DNA of 64,000 nt, taken from Rufibacter tibetensis. GTDB lineage: Bacteria > Bacteroidota > Bacteroidia > Cytophagales > Hymenobacteraceae. The number at the start of each line of letters is the position of its first letter. Position 1 is the first letter of the stretch. The position numbers and the translations under genes are program-made. The stretch spans positions 4,470,001 to 4,534,000 of the forward strand of contig NZ_CP012643.1 in assembly GCF_001310085.1 (NCBI RefSeq), given 5' to 3'. The notes beneath the pieces were generated by a model. That model saw only the letters and a program-made list of their open reading frames with translations. It was not told the DNA's origin and did not search any database. Shown one piece after another: positions 54,801-62,876 of this stretch.

Positions 54801-56827
54801 AGGTGCTCGACAACTATGACATAACCAAAAAGGTAGGGGCACAAGCAGCTGTCACGGAGACTTTCACCGTGTCCGTCACTGACGGTACGCTAAGCCTCTA
54901 TATGAGTGCGCTGGCAGCTGATGGAGGAGTAGACAACCCTAAGATTTCAGGGATAGAAGTATTCTCCGGAGGAACCACCCCTCCAGACTCGCCACCAGTG
55001 GCCAACGCGGGACCGGACCAGACGATCACCCTCCCGGTGAGCAGCGTGACGTTGAGCGGCTCGGGCACGAGCTCCTCCGGCCCGATCACGGCCTTCGAGT
55101 GGGCGCAGGTGAGCGGCCCCAACACGGCCGCCTTCAGCAGCAAAACGGTGGCCTCGCCCACGGTGAGTGGGCTTATTGCCGGGGACTACGTCTTCAGCCT
55201 GAAGGTGACCTCCTCGGGCGGGGTGAGCCCGGCTGACCAGGTGGCCGTCAAGGTCAACCCGCAGCCTACCACGCAGCAGGCGGTGTACCGCATTAACGCT
55301 GGTAGTGGGGCGCTGAGCACCTCCATAGGAGCATTTTCAGCTGACCAGTATTTCTCTGGTGGAGCTACCCACGCTACAGGAGACCCGATATCGAACACCA
55401 CAGATGACGCACTCTATCAGAGCGAGCGATGGGCATCTGGATCACTTTCCTATGCTATGCCGGTAGCAAGTGGTCAGTACAAAGTAGTGTTACATTTTGC
55501 AGAAATTTACTTCCAAAGCGCAGGTCAACGGGTTTTTGACGTCTTCATTGAAGGAGTTAAGGTGCTCGACAACTACGACATTACTGGTAAAGTAGGTTCT
55601 CGTGCAGCTATTACTGAAACCTTTAACGTGTCAGTAACGGATGGCACACTGAACGTGCTGCTAAGCTCAGTTGCGGCAGAGGGTGGGGTAGAGAACCCCA
55701 AAATCTCAGGTATAGAAGTATTCTCCGGAGGGACCACCCCTCCAGACTCGCCACCGGTGGCCAACGCGGGACCGGACCAGACGATCACGCTCCCGGTGAG
55801 CAACGTGACGTTGAGCGGCTCGGGCACGAGCTCCTCCGGCCCGATCACGGCCTTCGAGTGGGCGCAGGTGAGCGGCCCAAACACGGCCGCCTTCAGCAGC
55901 AAAACGGTGGCCTCGCCCACGGTGAGTGGGCTTATTGCCGGGGACTACGTCTTCAGCCTGAAGGTGACCTCCTCGGGCGGGGTGAGCCCGGCTGACCAGG
56001 TGGCCGTCAAGGTCAACCCGCAGCCTACCACGCAGCAGGCGGTGTACCGCATTAACGCTGGTGGTGGGGCGCTGAGCACCTCCATAGGAGCTTTTTCAGC
56101 TGACCAGTTTTTCTCTGGTGTTACGTACACCTATTTCGGTAACAAAACCATTACGGGTACACCTGATTCTCCTTTATACCAGACCGAGCGGTCCGGGGAC
56201 AAGACCCTTACTTATGCAATGCCGATAGCCAGTGGGCAATACCGGGTGGTGCTGCACTTTGCTGAGCTTCTTTACAACAAATCGGGTAAACGTATCTTTG
56301 ACGTGTTCTTGGAGGGTAATAAAGTTTTAGACAACTACGACATCGCTAAAAAAGTGGGATGGCGAGCGGCTGTTACTGAGACATTTACTGTTAATGTAAC
56401 AGATGGTACGCTTGACCTCCGGATGAGCTCGCTGCCGGCCGATGGTGGTATAGACAACCCCAAAATATCAGCTATAGAAGTGTACAAAGTTGTAAGTGGC
56501 ACTTCATCAGCCTTGATGATTGAACCAGTAGCAGGACACCAGGAGCAACCAAAGGTTATAAACGTTAATGTTTATCCGAATCCATTTGACGATGCAGTTC
56601 ATGTGAAGGTGACCACTGATGTTCCTCAGCAGTTCAAGATCAAAGTATTTGATATAATAGGAAGACAGCTTTTCCAACGTGAAATTGAATTGCAATCAGC
56701 TGGTTCTCAAAGTATCAACCTTGATTTTGGAGAGAATAAGATACCAAGAAGAGGCATCAATTTTGTTGAAGTTGAATCTAATGATAAGTCCTTTAGAAAG
56801 GTGATCAAGCTGGTCAGGAACTGGTAA
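51842..56827 (+). CDS. Large T9SS cargo: propeller domain, three malectin and two PKD domains
   Basis: A 1661-residue secreted protein. After the signal peptide comes a beta-propeller-like region (about residues 60-570) recalling glucose/sorbosone dehydrogenases (TSLQFGPDGRLYVSQQYG; IYSPGFRNSFDIVIT). Residues 582-650 are Asp-rich, like thrombospondin type-3 repeats. Residues 660-880 form an uncertain sandwich. Malectin domains start near 893, 1146 and 1399, each with VLHFAE, FDVF and the PKIS ending. Two PKD-like domains lie between them (ANAGPDQTITLPVS). The C-terminal 85 residues are a T9SS type A sorting domain (NVYPNPFDDAVHVKVT). It is probably surface-bound and binds or degrades carbohydrate. 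Propeller catalysis is not shown. Confidence 0.86.
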   Translation: MKNLSTNKFVGGWSYLIFFTFYIVLSPTLSVKALAQTTEEKPKTEKKLKAKLPPEDLSGAMLANAQFNFSTSGLKNITIDNPTSLQFGPDGRLYVSQQYGLIHALTIVRNGANNYSVTAQETINLINLIPNHDDNGALAPGWLTTRQITSILVTGTAANPILYVTSSDSRIGGPGGDQNLDTNSGIVSKLTKSGGIWTKIDLVRGLPRSEENHSTNGMQLDEAKNILYLALGGNTNAGSPSVNFAYLTEFALSAAILSIDLNAINAMTTKVTGNNAYKYDLPTLDDPTRTNENGVDVGDPFGGNDGLNQAKLVPGGPVQIYSPGFRNSFDIVITKTPGKAGRMYTIDNGANQGWGGYPDKEGPNGTATNNYLSNEPGSTSPGVNDPVVNNKDNLHYIGNTATYVPGSHYGGHPNPIRANPAGAGIYTHNGSSGVWRTSTSGSNPLPVDWPPVPLNKVNPIEGDFQMPGTTDQALLTFDHSTNGIAEYTASNFNSGLKGSLLAASFSGDIFRITPTEDGTNVTNSKTTTEKVNTDLPFASGFGSQPLDVTTQGDNDIFPGTVWATTYGTDAITVFEPQELTQCTGGYTASDEDTDGYTNMDEIDNATNPCSSSSMPPDQDGDKKSDLNDPDDDNDGLYDNVDYFPLDATNGVNTTLPINYELFNNDPGTGFFGIGFTGLMSNGQVNNDYYNLYFDENLIAGGAVGAFSVVEVSTGDALGTLNNQENAFQFGFKANASAYTVHGRTLGSFFNGKTPSGFQSQGIFIGKGDQDNYLKIVLNANGGLGGIEVVYENEGVVKSVQYPLTGGLPTSSLDFYLSVNPVTGVVQPKYAKDGGAITLLGSPIQLSGSLLTTIQGANSVAAGIISTSRGGTPFTATWDFIKINYDNQPPVQQALYRLNAGGGALNTSLGTFSADQYYSGGGTYTSGSAIANTSDDALYQTERYGWGQTLSYAIPLTSGQYKVVLHFAEVFFQSAGQRVFDVFIEGGKVLDNYDITKKVGAQAAVTETFTVSVTDGTLSLYMSALAADGGVDNPKISGIEVFSGGTTPPDSPPVANAGPDQTITLPVSSVTLSGSGTSSSGPITAFEWAQVSGPNTAAFSSKTVASPTVSGLIAGDYVFSLKVTSSGGVSPADQVAVKVNPQPTTQQAVYRINAGSGALSTSIGAFSADQYFSGGATHATGDPISNTTDDALYQSERWASGSLSYAMPVASGQYKVVLHFAEIYFQSAGQRVFDVFIEGVKVLDNYDITGKVGSRAAITETFNVSVTDGTLNVLLSSVAAEGGVENPKISGIEVFSGGTTPPDSPPVANAGPDQTITLPVSNVTLSGSGTSSSGPITAFEWAQVSGPNTAAFSSKTVASPTVSGLIAGDYVFSLKVTSSGGVSPADQVAVKVNPQPTTQQAVYRINAGGGALSTSIGAFSADQFFSGVTYTYFGNKTITGTPDSPLYQTERSGDKTLTYAMPIASGQYRVVLHFAELLYNKSGKRIFDVFLEGNKVLDNYDIAKKVGWRAAVTETFTVNVTDGTLDLRMSSLPADGGIDNPKISAIEVYKVVSGTSSALMIEPVAGHQEQPKVINVNVYPNPFDDAVHVKVTTDVPQQFKIKVFDIIGRQLFQREIELQSAGSQSINLDFGENKIPRRGINFVEVESNDKSFRKVIKLVRNW
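54953..55354 (+). repeat. Coding direct repeat, copy 1 (PKD domain plus start of malectin)
   Basis: This 402-base segment recurs 759 bases downstream (55712-56113) with only scattered differences, mostly single bases. It encodes a PKD domain and about 25 residues of the next malectin domain. It is much richer in G and C than the flanking malectin coding sequence, with C or G at most third codon positions. Confidence 0.88.
55712..56113 (+). repeat. Coding direct repeat, copy 2 (PKD domain plus start of malectin)
   Basis: Second copy of the GC-rich segment, offset 759 bases (253 codons) from copy 1. Changes seen include ACC to ACG and AGC to AAC near the start of the PKD domain. The malectin segments outside the repeats share the same 253-residue period but have diverged much more, apart from a shared stretch around 54751-54818 and 55510-55577. 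Confidence 0.88.
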
Positions 56828-57254
56828 GCTAGAACTTTAAGACACAGATTCTTATCTGTACTTAGTTTACCAAAATCCACGCTGAAACATTCTTGAGAAC
56901 TGAAGTAAGTTGAAACATGGCTTTATAGCTAGCAAAAGAATATATCTTTCTAGCTGTAAAGCCATGTTTCTATATTTATGATTTTTGTATACAGTTTACT
57001 TGGGTATTGCTATTAAAATTAAGTGAAAACAGGATTTACTTAACTAATCATAAATGATGTTGATGTTTTCAAGGAAGAGCTCATGTGGGGAGTGTACCAG
57101 AATTCCTTACCAGCTTAATGTATCAATAATCTTACTTAACATAATATAAATTATAAGACTTTTGTATAGGATAAGTTTGGGTGAGCTTATAGCTTATTAT
57201 ATGTTAAATAGTATAAAGGAAAAGCCTTGTTCAGGCTGATCCTTACAATTCTAT
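56828..57254. other. AT-rich intergenic region with one hairpin
   Basis: 427 bases between convergent genes. Besides the hairpin at 56912-56970 it holds no gene or recognised site; the right-hand part (57000-57250) is AT-rich and featureless. Confidence 0.5.
56912..56970. terminator. Hairpin terminator after the T9SS cargo gene
   Basis: Arms 56912-56932 and 56950-56970 pair at 20 of 21 positions (GAAACATGGCTTTATAGCTA at the 5' side) around a 17-base AT-rich loop. It lies 85 bases after the stop codon. Confidence 0.75.
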
Positions 57255-57929
57255 TTATTTGTAGAGCGTAAAAATTCCATTGTAGAACGGTGTCCAGAAG
57301 CAAGCTTTTTGGCCACAGGCTTTTAACCCTTCATTTGCCCAGGTATTACAGGTATAGAATAAATTGTAGCTTCCTTTCGCTTCATAGAAAGCATCATCCT
57401 TTCCATAGTTCGCATCAGTTTTGATGTTGATGGTATTCCCACTTTCATCCAGATCAAAACGGCTTTGGATAAACCTCACCAATCTTCCATACTGCTCACG
57501 GCTAATGTCTATTCTATGGCAAGCTTCATTCTCCGGCATAGTTTTGTAGAAAGTAGCATGTATGGCCGAGGCACCTAATCCAGTCATTGCTTTAAAAGCC
57601 ACCTTCGCCTTCAGGTCTGCCCAAGTTGGAGTTTCCAAGTAAAAACCTTTGTCACCCCACCCAAATGCTATATAATTCGCATTAGTGCCCTTAGATTGGG
57701 TATGTTCAAACTTAACATAATGTCGCCAATTATAGACATCGTTCTTCACGGGTACTACCAAATCGGTATGTACCCCATTCGTTAAGATATAAATGGAGAT
57801 TTCTTTTTTTGAGGTTGGTTCTGGGTCCACACTCATCCTGGACAGGACAAATGCCACCAGGAAATAGAGCAGAACCAATGCTAGGAATGCAAGAACAAAG
57901 TATCCAGTGGTAATTAAGGCAGACTTCAA
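57255..57929 (-). CDS. DUF2459 / TIGR02117 family membrane protein
   Basis: A 224-residue protein with an N-terminal membrane helix (about residues 10-30, VLAFLALVLLYFLVAFVLSR). The rest matches the DUF2459 pattern: the ILTNGVHTDLVVPV motif, the AFGWGDKGFYLETPTW stretch and CNTWANEGLKACGQKACFWT with a Cys and an Asn that could form a hydrolase site. The family is of unknown function and was once linked to urease regions; there is no urease here. It stands alone in this window. Confidence 0.86.
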   Translation of the reverse strand: MKSALITTGYFVLAFLALVLLYFLVAFVLSRMSVDPEPTSKKEISIYILTNGVHTDLVVPVKNDVYNWRHYVKFEHTQSKGTNANYIAFGWGDKGFYLETPTWADLKAKVAFKAMTGLGASAIHATFYKTMPENEACHRIDISREQYGRLVRFIQSRFDLDESGNTINIKTDANYGKDDAFYEAKGSYNLFYTCNTWANEGLKACGQKACFWTPFYNGIFTLYK

Positions 57930-58204
57930 GTTAAACAGTTTTTCAATTTAATTAACTAGTAAGATAGGCGTTTTGGTTTGAAGAACAAGAAAGCCAATAT
58001 GGACAAAAGACCGACTACCTAGGAAAAACAGTAGGCCTCTTAACATACTTTACTCCTTCGTTCTGGCCCCGTTTTCTTAAAAGGTCAGTAAAACAGCCGC
58101 AGGAAAAAGCAGAAGTATTTGCTGGCTTACCTTACCAGGCGCATTTGATTCCTTAATTTAGCAGCTTCATTTGGTTTAGTATTCTCAAGCAGATTAGTTA
58201 GTAC

Positions 58205-59245
58205 ATGAAATTTGATACCGCCTCGCTCACAAACCTTTCCATACATCATGTGGGCAATAAAGGACTTGAACAAAAACTCACGCTCTCAGAAAACACGTTT
58301 GATTTTGGTGACGGACTCACCGAAAAGTTAGAAAAGTTCTTCCTGGGTAAGTTTGACAAAGCGCATGAGCGGTTCAGGTTCAGTCATCCTTCTTCGCTAA
58401 AGTTTAATGAAGTGTACAGCTATGCCGAAAACATTTTTGCGGACAAGGAAGCTTTCCATGAGAATACCAGAAACATTGCACGGCACTTGTTTGAGAGCAC
58501 AACTCATCCTAAAATCAAACCCGGAGAATTGTACGTGGCTCATTTCATCAACTGCGAGATTGAAGAACGCGTGGTGGAAGCCGTCGGGATTTTCAAGACT
58601 GAGGTTAAAAGCGGGTATTTTGATGTAAGTCGTAAGAACCGTGACTTTACCATGTCTTACCTGGAAGGTATTGACAGCAACAAGTTTGACAAAGGCTGCA
58701 TCATCTTCAATACCAAATCAGAGGAAGGTTTCCTGGTGGCTATTATGGATAATCAAAACCGTGGCGAGGAAGCAAAGTACTGGAGCGAAAATTTTTTGGG
58801 CTTAACTCAGATCAGCAATGAATTCCATCAGACAAACCACCTGCTTAACCTTACCAAGGAGTTCATCTCTGAGCGCATGTCAGAAGAGTTTGAGGTGGAG
58901 AAAACAGACCAGATTGTACTGTTGAACAGGTCAGTGGAGTATTTTAACAAACATGAGACCTTTGACAAAGAGGAGTTTGAAACTGAGGTCTTCGGGCAGA
59001 CTGATTTGATTGAATCCTTCCGGAACTATGACACCGAATACCGGCAGAACTATGACATTGAACTAGAAGACAGCTTTGATATTTCACCTCAAGCGGTTAA
59101 GAAACAAGCCCGGGTTTTCAAAAGCGTGCTCAAACTGGACAAAAACTTCCACGTGTACATTCATGGAAACAAAGACATGATTGAGAAAGGCGTCGATGAA
59201 GACGGACGAAAGTACTATAAGCTTTACTTCGAAGACGAAGAATAA
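58205..59245 (+). CDS. Nucleoid-associated protein, NdpA/YejK-like
   Basis: A 346-residue cytoplasmic protein of the 37-kDa nucleoid-associated family. Typical features are the N-terminal LSIHHVGNKGLEQKLTLSEN, the central GELYVAHFINCEIEERVVEA, and DKGCIIFNTKSEEGFLVAIM followed by a YWSENFLGL motif. E. coli YejK associates with the nucleoid and may bind DNA or topoisomerases. The gene has no operon partner. Some members are encoded in phage-defence neighbourhoods, but nothing here points to that. Confidence 0.88.
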   Translation: MKFDTASLTNLSIHHVGNKGLEQKLTLSENTFDFGDGLTEKLEKFFLGKFDKAHERFRFSHPSSLKFNEVYSYAENIFADKEAFHENTRNIARHLFESTTHPKIKPGELYVAHFINCEIEERVVEAVGIFKTEVKSGYFDVSRKNRDFTMSYLEGIDSNKFDKGCIIFNTKSEEGFLVAIMDNQNRGEEAKYWSENFLGLTQISNEFHQTNHLLNLTKEFISERMSEEFEVEKTDQIVLLNRSVEYFNKHETFDKEEFETEVFGQTDLIESFRNYDTEYRQNYDIELEDSFDISPQAVKKQARVFKSVLKLDKNFHVYIHGNKDMIEKGVDEDGRKYYKLYFEDEE

Positions 59246-59404
59246 ACTACTTTCATCAGGTTTAACTAAAATAGGCTTCAAACAGGCAGCATAGCTGGTT
59301 TATGTCCTTATAGGAAAACACTAGCTACTTTCTTTACGTCTTATTCTTTTTACGAAGAGTTAAAGCCTTACCTCTTCTTTCTTTTGCCCCATAGCCCTTG
59401 TATA

Positions 59405-60337
59405 ATGAATCTCTTCGTTTTCGCAGAACTGAACAAACAACAGCAAACGTATCTTCAATCTCAGCTTCCGCAGGATATCAAACCTTATTTTTATAGCGGC
59501 AACCAGACACAGGAAACAAAGGAAGCTTTTAATACTGCAGACCTTCTTTTCGGGAACCCTCCCTACTCCTGGTTCACCAATTCTGAGTTAAACCTTAAAT
59601 TTTGGCAACTAGAATCTACTGGTTTTGACCAGTTTCAGCAAGTCAAAGTAGCAGCTTTGGTAGTTAATATGGGTAATTTCTTTGCTGATGCCTGCGCTGA
59701 AACAATGGTAAGCGGCGTGTTGGCTTTTTACCGGGGCCTTCCTACCCTGTTTAAGCTACAACAAAAGAAGGTTTGGCAAGGCAAAGAAGTAAGAACCAAA
59801 CTGGAACTGCTGAGCCAGAAGCAAGCTATTGTTCTGGGCGCCGGTACCATTGGGAAAGCAGTGAAAAGAATGCTGGAAGGCTTTGGAACGAAGGTAAAAT
59901 TAACTGCTCGTAATAATCCAGCGGCGCAGATTCTATCTAAAGAAGAACTCTTCCAGCACCTGCCAGTAACAGACTTGGTCATAAATACTCTCCCGGGAAG
60001 CTTGGACAAGTACGTTTCTGAGGAGTTTTTGCAAAAGATGAAGAAAGGAAGTGTATACGCCAATGTAGGACGGGGCAATACCACTGATGAGGCTGCTCTC
60101 TTAAATGCGCTCACCTCTGGTCATCTGGCCGGAGCCGTGTTAGATGTAACTGAACAAGAACCTCTTCCTGAAAACAGTCCCCTGTGGCAGCTGGATAATG
60201 TTATTCTCACGCAACACACAGGCGGCGGGCAAGCCTTGGAAATAGAAGGGAAAATAGATCGCTTCATCCAGAACCTTCACTTTTTTTTAGGAGGTAAAGA
60301 GATATCAGACCAGGTGAATCTGAATCAAGGATATTAA
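59405..60337 (+). CDS. D-2-hydroxyacid dehydrogenase family protein
   Basis: About 310 residues. The NAD-binding domain has AIVLGAGTIGKAVKRMLEGF. The catalytic triad of the family is present: Arg in VYANVGRGNTTDEAALLNAL, Glu in LDVTEQEPLPENSPLW, and His in ILTQHTGGGQ. Such enzymes reduce 2-keto acids or oxidise 2-hydroxyacids. The TTG at 59384 is in frame, but the ATG at 59405 begins the usual family protein (MNLFVFAELN). It is ended by a strong terminator. Confidence 0.9.
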   Translation: MNLFVFAELNKQQQTYLQSQLPQDIKPYFYSGNQTQETKEAFNTADLLFGNPPYSWFTNSELNLKFWQLESTGFDQFQQVKVAALVVNMGNFFADACAETMVSGVLAFYRGLPTLFKLQQKKVWQGKEVRTKLELLSQKQAIVLGAGTIGKAVKRMLEGFGTKVKLTARNNPAAQILSKEELFQHLPVTDLVINTLPGSLDKYVSEEFLQKMKKGSVYANVGRGNTTDEAALLNALTSGHLAGAVLDVTEQEPLPENSPLWQLDNVILTQHTGGGQALEIEGKIDRFIQNLHFFLGGKEISDQVNLNQGY

Positions 60338-60380
60338 TCTGAAATTAAGTAAATCACCAAATCCTTTTTAGTGCCTTACA

Positions 60381-60436
60381 TCAATAAAGCAAAAGCGCCA
60401 GCTTCCTTTTGGAAGCTGGCGCTTTTGCTTTATTGA
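60381..60436. terminator. Bidirectional terminator, perfect 26-bp hairpin with TTTT loop
   Basis: Arms 60381-60406 and 60411-60436 are exact reverse complements with a four-base TTTT loop. It lies between the convergent dehydrogenase and phage-holin-like genes. Confidence 0.9.
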
Positions 60437-60443
60437 TGAACTT

Positions 60444-60848
60444 CTAGCTCAGTCGCTGCGGAAGGGTATTTTCTACAAGAGCTGTTTGCTGGTATTCAGC
60501 ACTGTCGTACTCTTCATCATTACGCTCAATCAAGGTACTGGCTACAGCTAAAGCAATAGCGATGACCAGTGCTGGCCAAAATCCTTTTACTTCAAAGTTC
60601 CGGATCAGTTTATCTACCAATTTGATGATAATGGCTGTTACAATAAGCTTCACCACAAATTGTAGGAAGAACAACGTGACCAGGTTCAACGGGAACCGGA
60701 GCAGCAAGCCAATGGTAGCATTAAGAATACCAATCAGGAAGGCCACCCAAAGCGCGGTCCAGAAACTTTTGATATGTACCTGAGGCATCAGGTAGGCCAA
60801 CAGCATCAAGACCCCGGCGCTCACTAGTAGGTTAATTAAAAAATCCAT
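60444..60848 (-). CDS. Small membrane protein of the phage-holin 4 (DUF) superfamily
   Basis: A 134-residue protein with four hydrophobic segments: LINLLVSAGVLMLLAYLMPQ, the SFWTALWVAFLIGILNATIG stretch, LVTLFFLQFVVKLIVTAIII and FWPALVIAIALAVASTLIE. This four-helix pattern is that of the small membrane proteins annotated as phage holin family in Bacteroidota and Actinobacteria. Despite the name there is no phage gene around, and function is unknown. Confidence 0.82.
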   Translation of the reverse strand: MDFLINLLVSAGVLMLLAYLMPQVHIKSFWTALWVAFLIGILNATIGLLLRFPLNLVTLFFLQFVVKLIVTAIIIKLVDKLIRNFEVKGFWPALVIAIALAVASTLIERNDEEYDSAEYQQTALVENTLPQRLS

Positions 60849-60939
60849 AGTTTTTTAGTTTTAGTAGAACTGTTCAGTTTTGCTTTACAGATTAAATTGC
60901 ATCTGTTGTTGAACATATACTCTAAAAAAAGCAAACAGG

Positions 60940-61638
60940 TTAAAGGGCCAGGTTGAAAGTATGCACTAAGGCATCTTGCAGTTCCTGCCAATCCTGCCCA
61001 TTTGCTTCTGGAAACCTTTGATTTACTTCCAGTTCAATACCCGCATATTGTTCATTAGAGAAGTTCCTCCTTAACTGGGTCACAAATCCGTCTGCGGTTC
61101 CTTTGTAGGGGTAATTGTACCTGATTTTGTGCTTGGTTTTCAGATGCATTTGCTGACGCCACCGGGCAGCCAATAACTGCTCTCGCTCCCTTTTAGGATC
61201 ATATAAAAACCCGATGTCTGTTTTACGCACTTTTCCGTCAAGTTGAGGCGTAAACGTGTGTACAGATAAATGTACTACAGTGAAATCTTTGCTAACCCAT
61301 TCCGCTATTTTGGTTTCAGCCTGCTCCCGATAAGGGTGATAATACTTATTTAGCACCTTCTCGGCCTGGGAAGTGGAAAGTTCAGGCATGTAATCAGAAA
61401 ACAAATGCGGGTGGTGCAGTGATCGGTTTAATTCTACTACTAACCGGCTGGTAGTACTGTGGAGGGAGAAATCAGCAGAGGGCTTAAACTTTTCAAAAAG
61501 CTCCAAAGCCCCTATGTCATAGCCTAAATGGGTGGTAAGCACTTCGCCTGCAGCCTCAAAATTCGTGGCATATTCTAGGGGTATATCATTCCCGGCGTGC
61601 TCACACGTGATAATTACTTTTAACCGCTCGTCTTTCAC
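60940..61638 (-). CDS. N-formylglutamate amidohydrolase-like protein
   Basis: A 232-residue protein of the HutG/FGase family. Motifs: IITCEHAGNDIPLEY with the metal-binding Glu-His, HSTTSRLVVELNRSLHHP, and VVHLSVHTFTPQLDG with two further His residues. Its start overlaps the end of the GCS2 ligase gene by four bases (ATGA), so it is translated as a unit with it. In this setting it may trim or hydrolyse an amide made by the two ligases, rather than act in histidine degradation. Confidence 0.9.
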   Translation of the reverse strand: MKDERLKVIITCEHAGNDIPLEYATNFEAAGEVLTTHLGYDIGALELFEKFKPSADFSLHSTTSRLVVELNRSLHHPHLFSDYMPELSTSQAEKVLNKYYHPYREQAETKIAEWVSKDFTVVHLSVHTFTPQLDGKVRKTDIGFLYDPKREREQLLAARWRQQMHLKTKHKIRYNYPYKGTADGFVTQLRRNFSNEQYAGIELEVNQRFPEANGQDWQELQDALVHTFNLAL

Positions 61639-62876
61639 GGCTGATACAGTTTATTCTCAGACAAACATGTTGCTAGAATTCTGTATACGGACTTAATTTC
61701 CTCTAAGGAAGGATTCTGGCCAAGAATCTTCAACATTCTATCAGATAGGCTTCCTTCCTGTAAAATAACCTCTATCGTTTGGGTGATCTTTGGTGTGAAA
61801 ACTTCTTCTTTCTGAACTACTGCCCACAAGTGCTGCCACACTTCCTTTAGAGTGGCCCTCTCCTGCTGAAGCCCTAGCAAACGCAGGTATTCAGTGTTTT
61901 GGATTTCGGTTTTAGAGCCGTTTTTCAAAGAAGAGAGGAAAACTGAGGCTAACATACTAGTGTCAGGTTTCTGTTGTTCCTCAAAACTGCTCCACTGCTG
62001 GGCCACTAGTTTTTTCAGTACCTCAGATATTAAAGTAACAATTGATATATCGGCTAGTGGACATTCCTGGTTGTCTATGATCCTGATCTCAATGGCGCCG
62101 CGGCTGAAACGGGCTATGGCTCCTCTTGAATTCAAGAACTCTTCCTGTAAATCTCCCTCCGGGTCAAAAGGTGCAATGGCCTTGAACATGGGCTGAAATA
62201 TCTTGGCGACATACACCGCCTCAGAAAAGACAGCTTCAGGCACCACCTGACCAGCAATAAGCGGGATCTTCTGCTGGTTTTTACGGTACACCTCCAGCCT
62301 GGTGTCTAACAACCCACTCACCTTTCCGTCCAGCACGGGAGAAGCCGCACTGATGGCGGGGATTAAAGGCAGTATGAGCCGGATAGCAGCATGCAGTCTC
62401 CCAAACTCTTCGTCAGAACTAAAGGGCAGGTTAAGATGCGTGCTTTGCAGGTTAGACCAGCCGTGTCCCTGGCAGTTGAAGATGCGGTTGTAGGCCTCGT
62501 AAATCTCACTTGCTTCATGCGGCCAGAGCTTCGTTTCTTTGTATGGGTCCATGAACGGATGTGCTCCCGTAGGAAGCAGCATAGCGTTAAACGGTTCCAG
62601 TAATTGGTTAACCCTAAGCACTTCTTTATGAAACTGTTCAATCAGAGTGCTTAAAGTTGAAGCCGGGCCATTGGTTTTAAGCTCCAGCACATGGAGCACC
62701 AGTTCATTGGACCATGCCATGGTACCTCGCTCGACGTCTGAAGTGAGCTCGCCTGCTTCAGCCTTCAGAACCTCATCTGAAATGGGTTTGACTTCCAGCG
62801 TGTCTCGATCCACAATCATGTATTCCATCTCCACACCATAGCCTTCAAACAAGCCTAATCTGCTGGACTGAGTCAT
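61635..62876 (-). CDS. GCS2-family carboxylate-amine ligase
   Basis: A 413-residue protein of the glutamate-cysteine ligase type 2 superfamily (YbdK-like), of the glutamine-synthetase fold. Visible motifs: LFEGYGVEMEYMIVDRDTLE, the VLELKTNGPASTLSTLIEQF stretch, and GWSNLQSTHLNLPFSSDEEF, and IARFSRGAIEIRIIDNQECP with the acidic and Arg residues used for metal and ATP. It would join a carboxylate to an amine using ATP. It overlaps both neighbours by four bases. Substrates are unknown. It is not clearly a glutathione enzyme. Confidence 0.88.
   Translation of the reverse strand: MTQSSRLGLFEGYGVEMEYMIVDRDTLEVKPISDEVLKAEAGELTSDVERGTMAWSNELVLHVLELKTNGPASTLSTLIEQFHKEVLRVNQLLEPFNAMLLPTGAHPFMDPYKETKLWPHEASEIYEAYNRIFNCQGHGWSNLQSTHLNLPFSSDEEFGRLHAAIRLILPLIPAISAASPVLDGKVSGLLDTRLEVYRKNQQKIPLIAGQVVPEAVFSEAVYVAKIFQPMFKAIAPFDPEGDLQEEFLNSRGAIARFSRGAIEIRIIDNQECPLADISIVTLISEVLKKLVAQQWSSFEEQQKPDTSMLASVFLSSLKNGSKTEIQNTEYLRLLGLQQERATLKEVWQHLWAVVQKEEVFTPKITQTIEVILQEGSLSDRMLKILGQNPSLEEIKSVYRILATCLSENKLYQP

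Noticed and set aside
60444..60848. Taking the holin-family protein as a sign of a prophage
   Set aside because: No phage structural, replication or lysis genes are present, and this membrane family is common in bacterial chromosomes.
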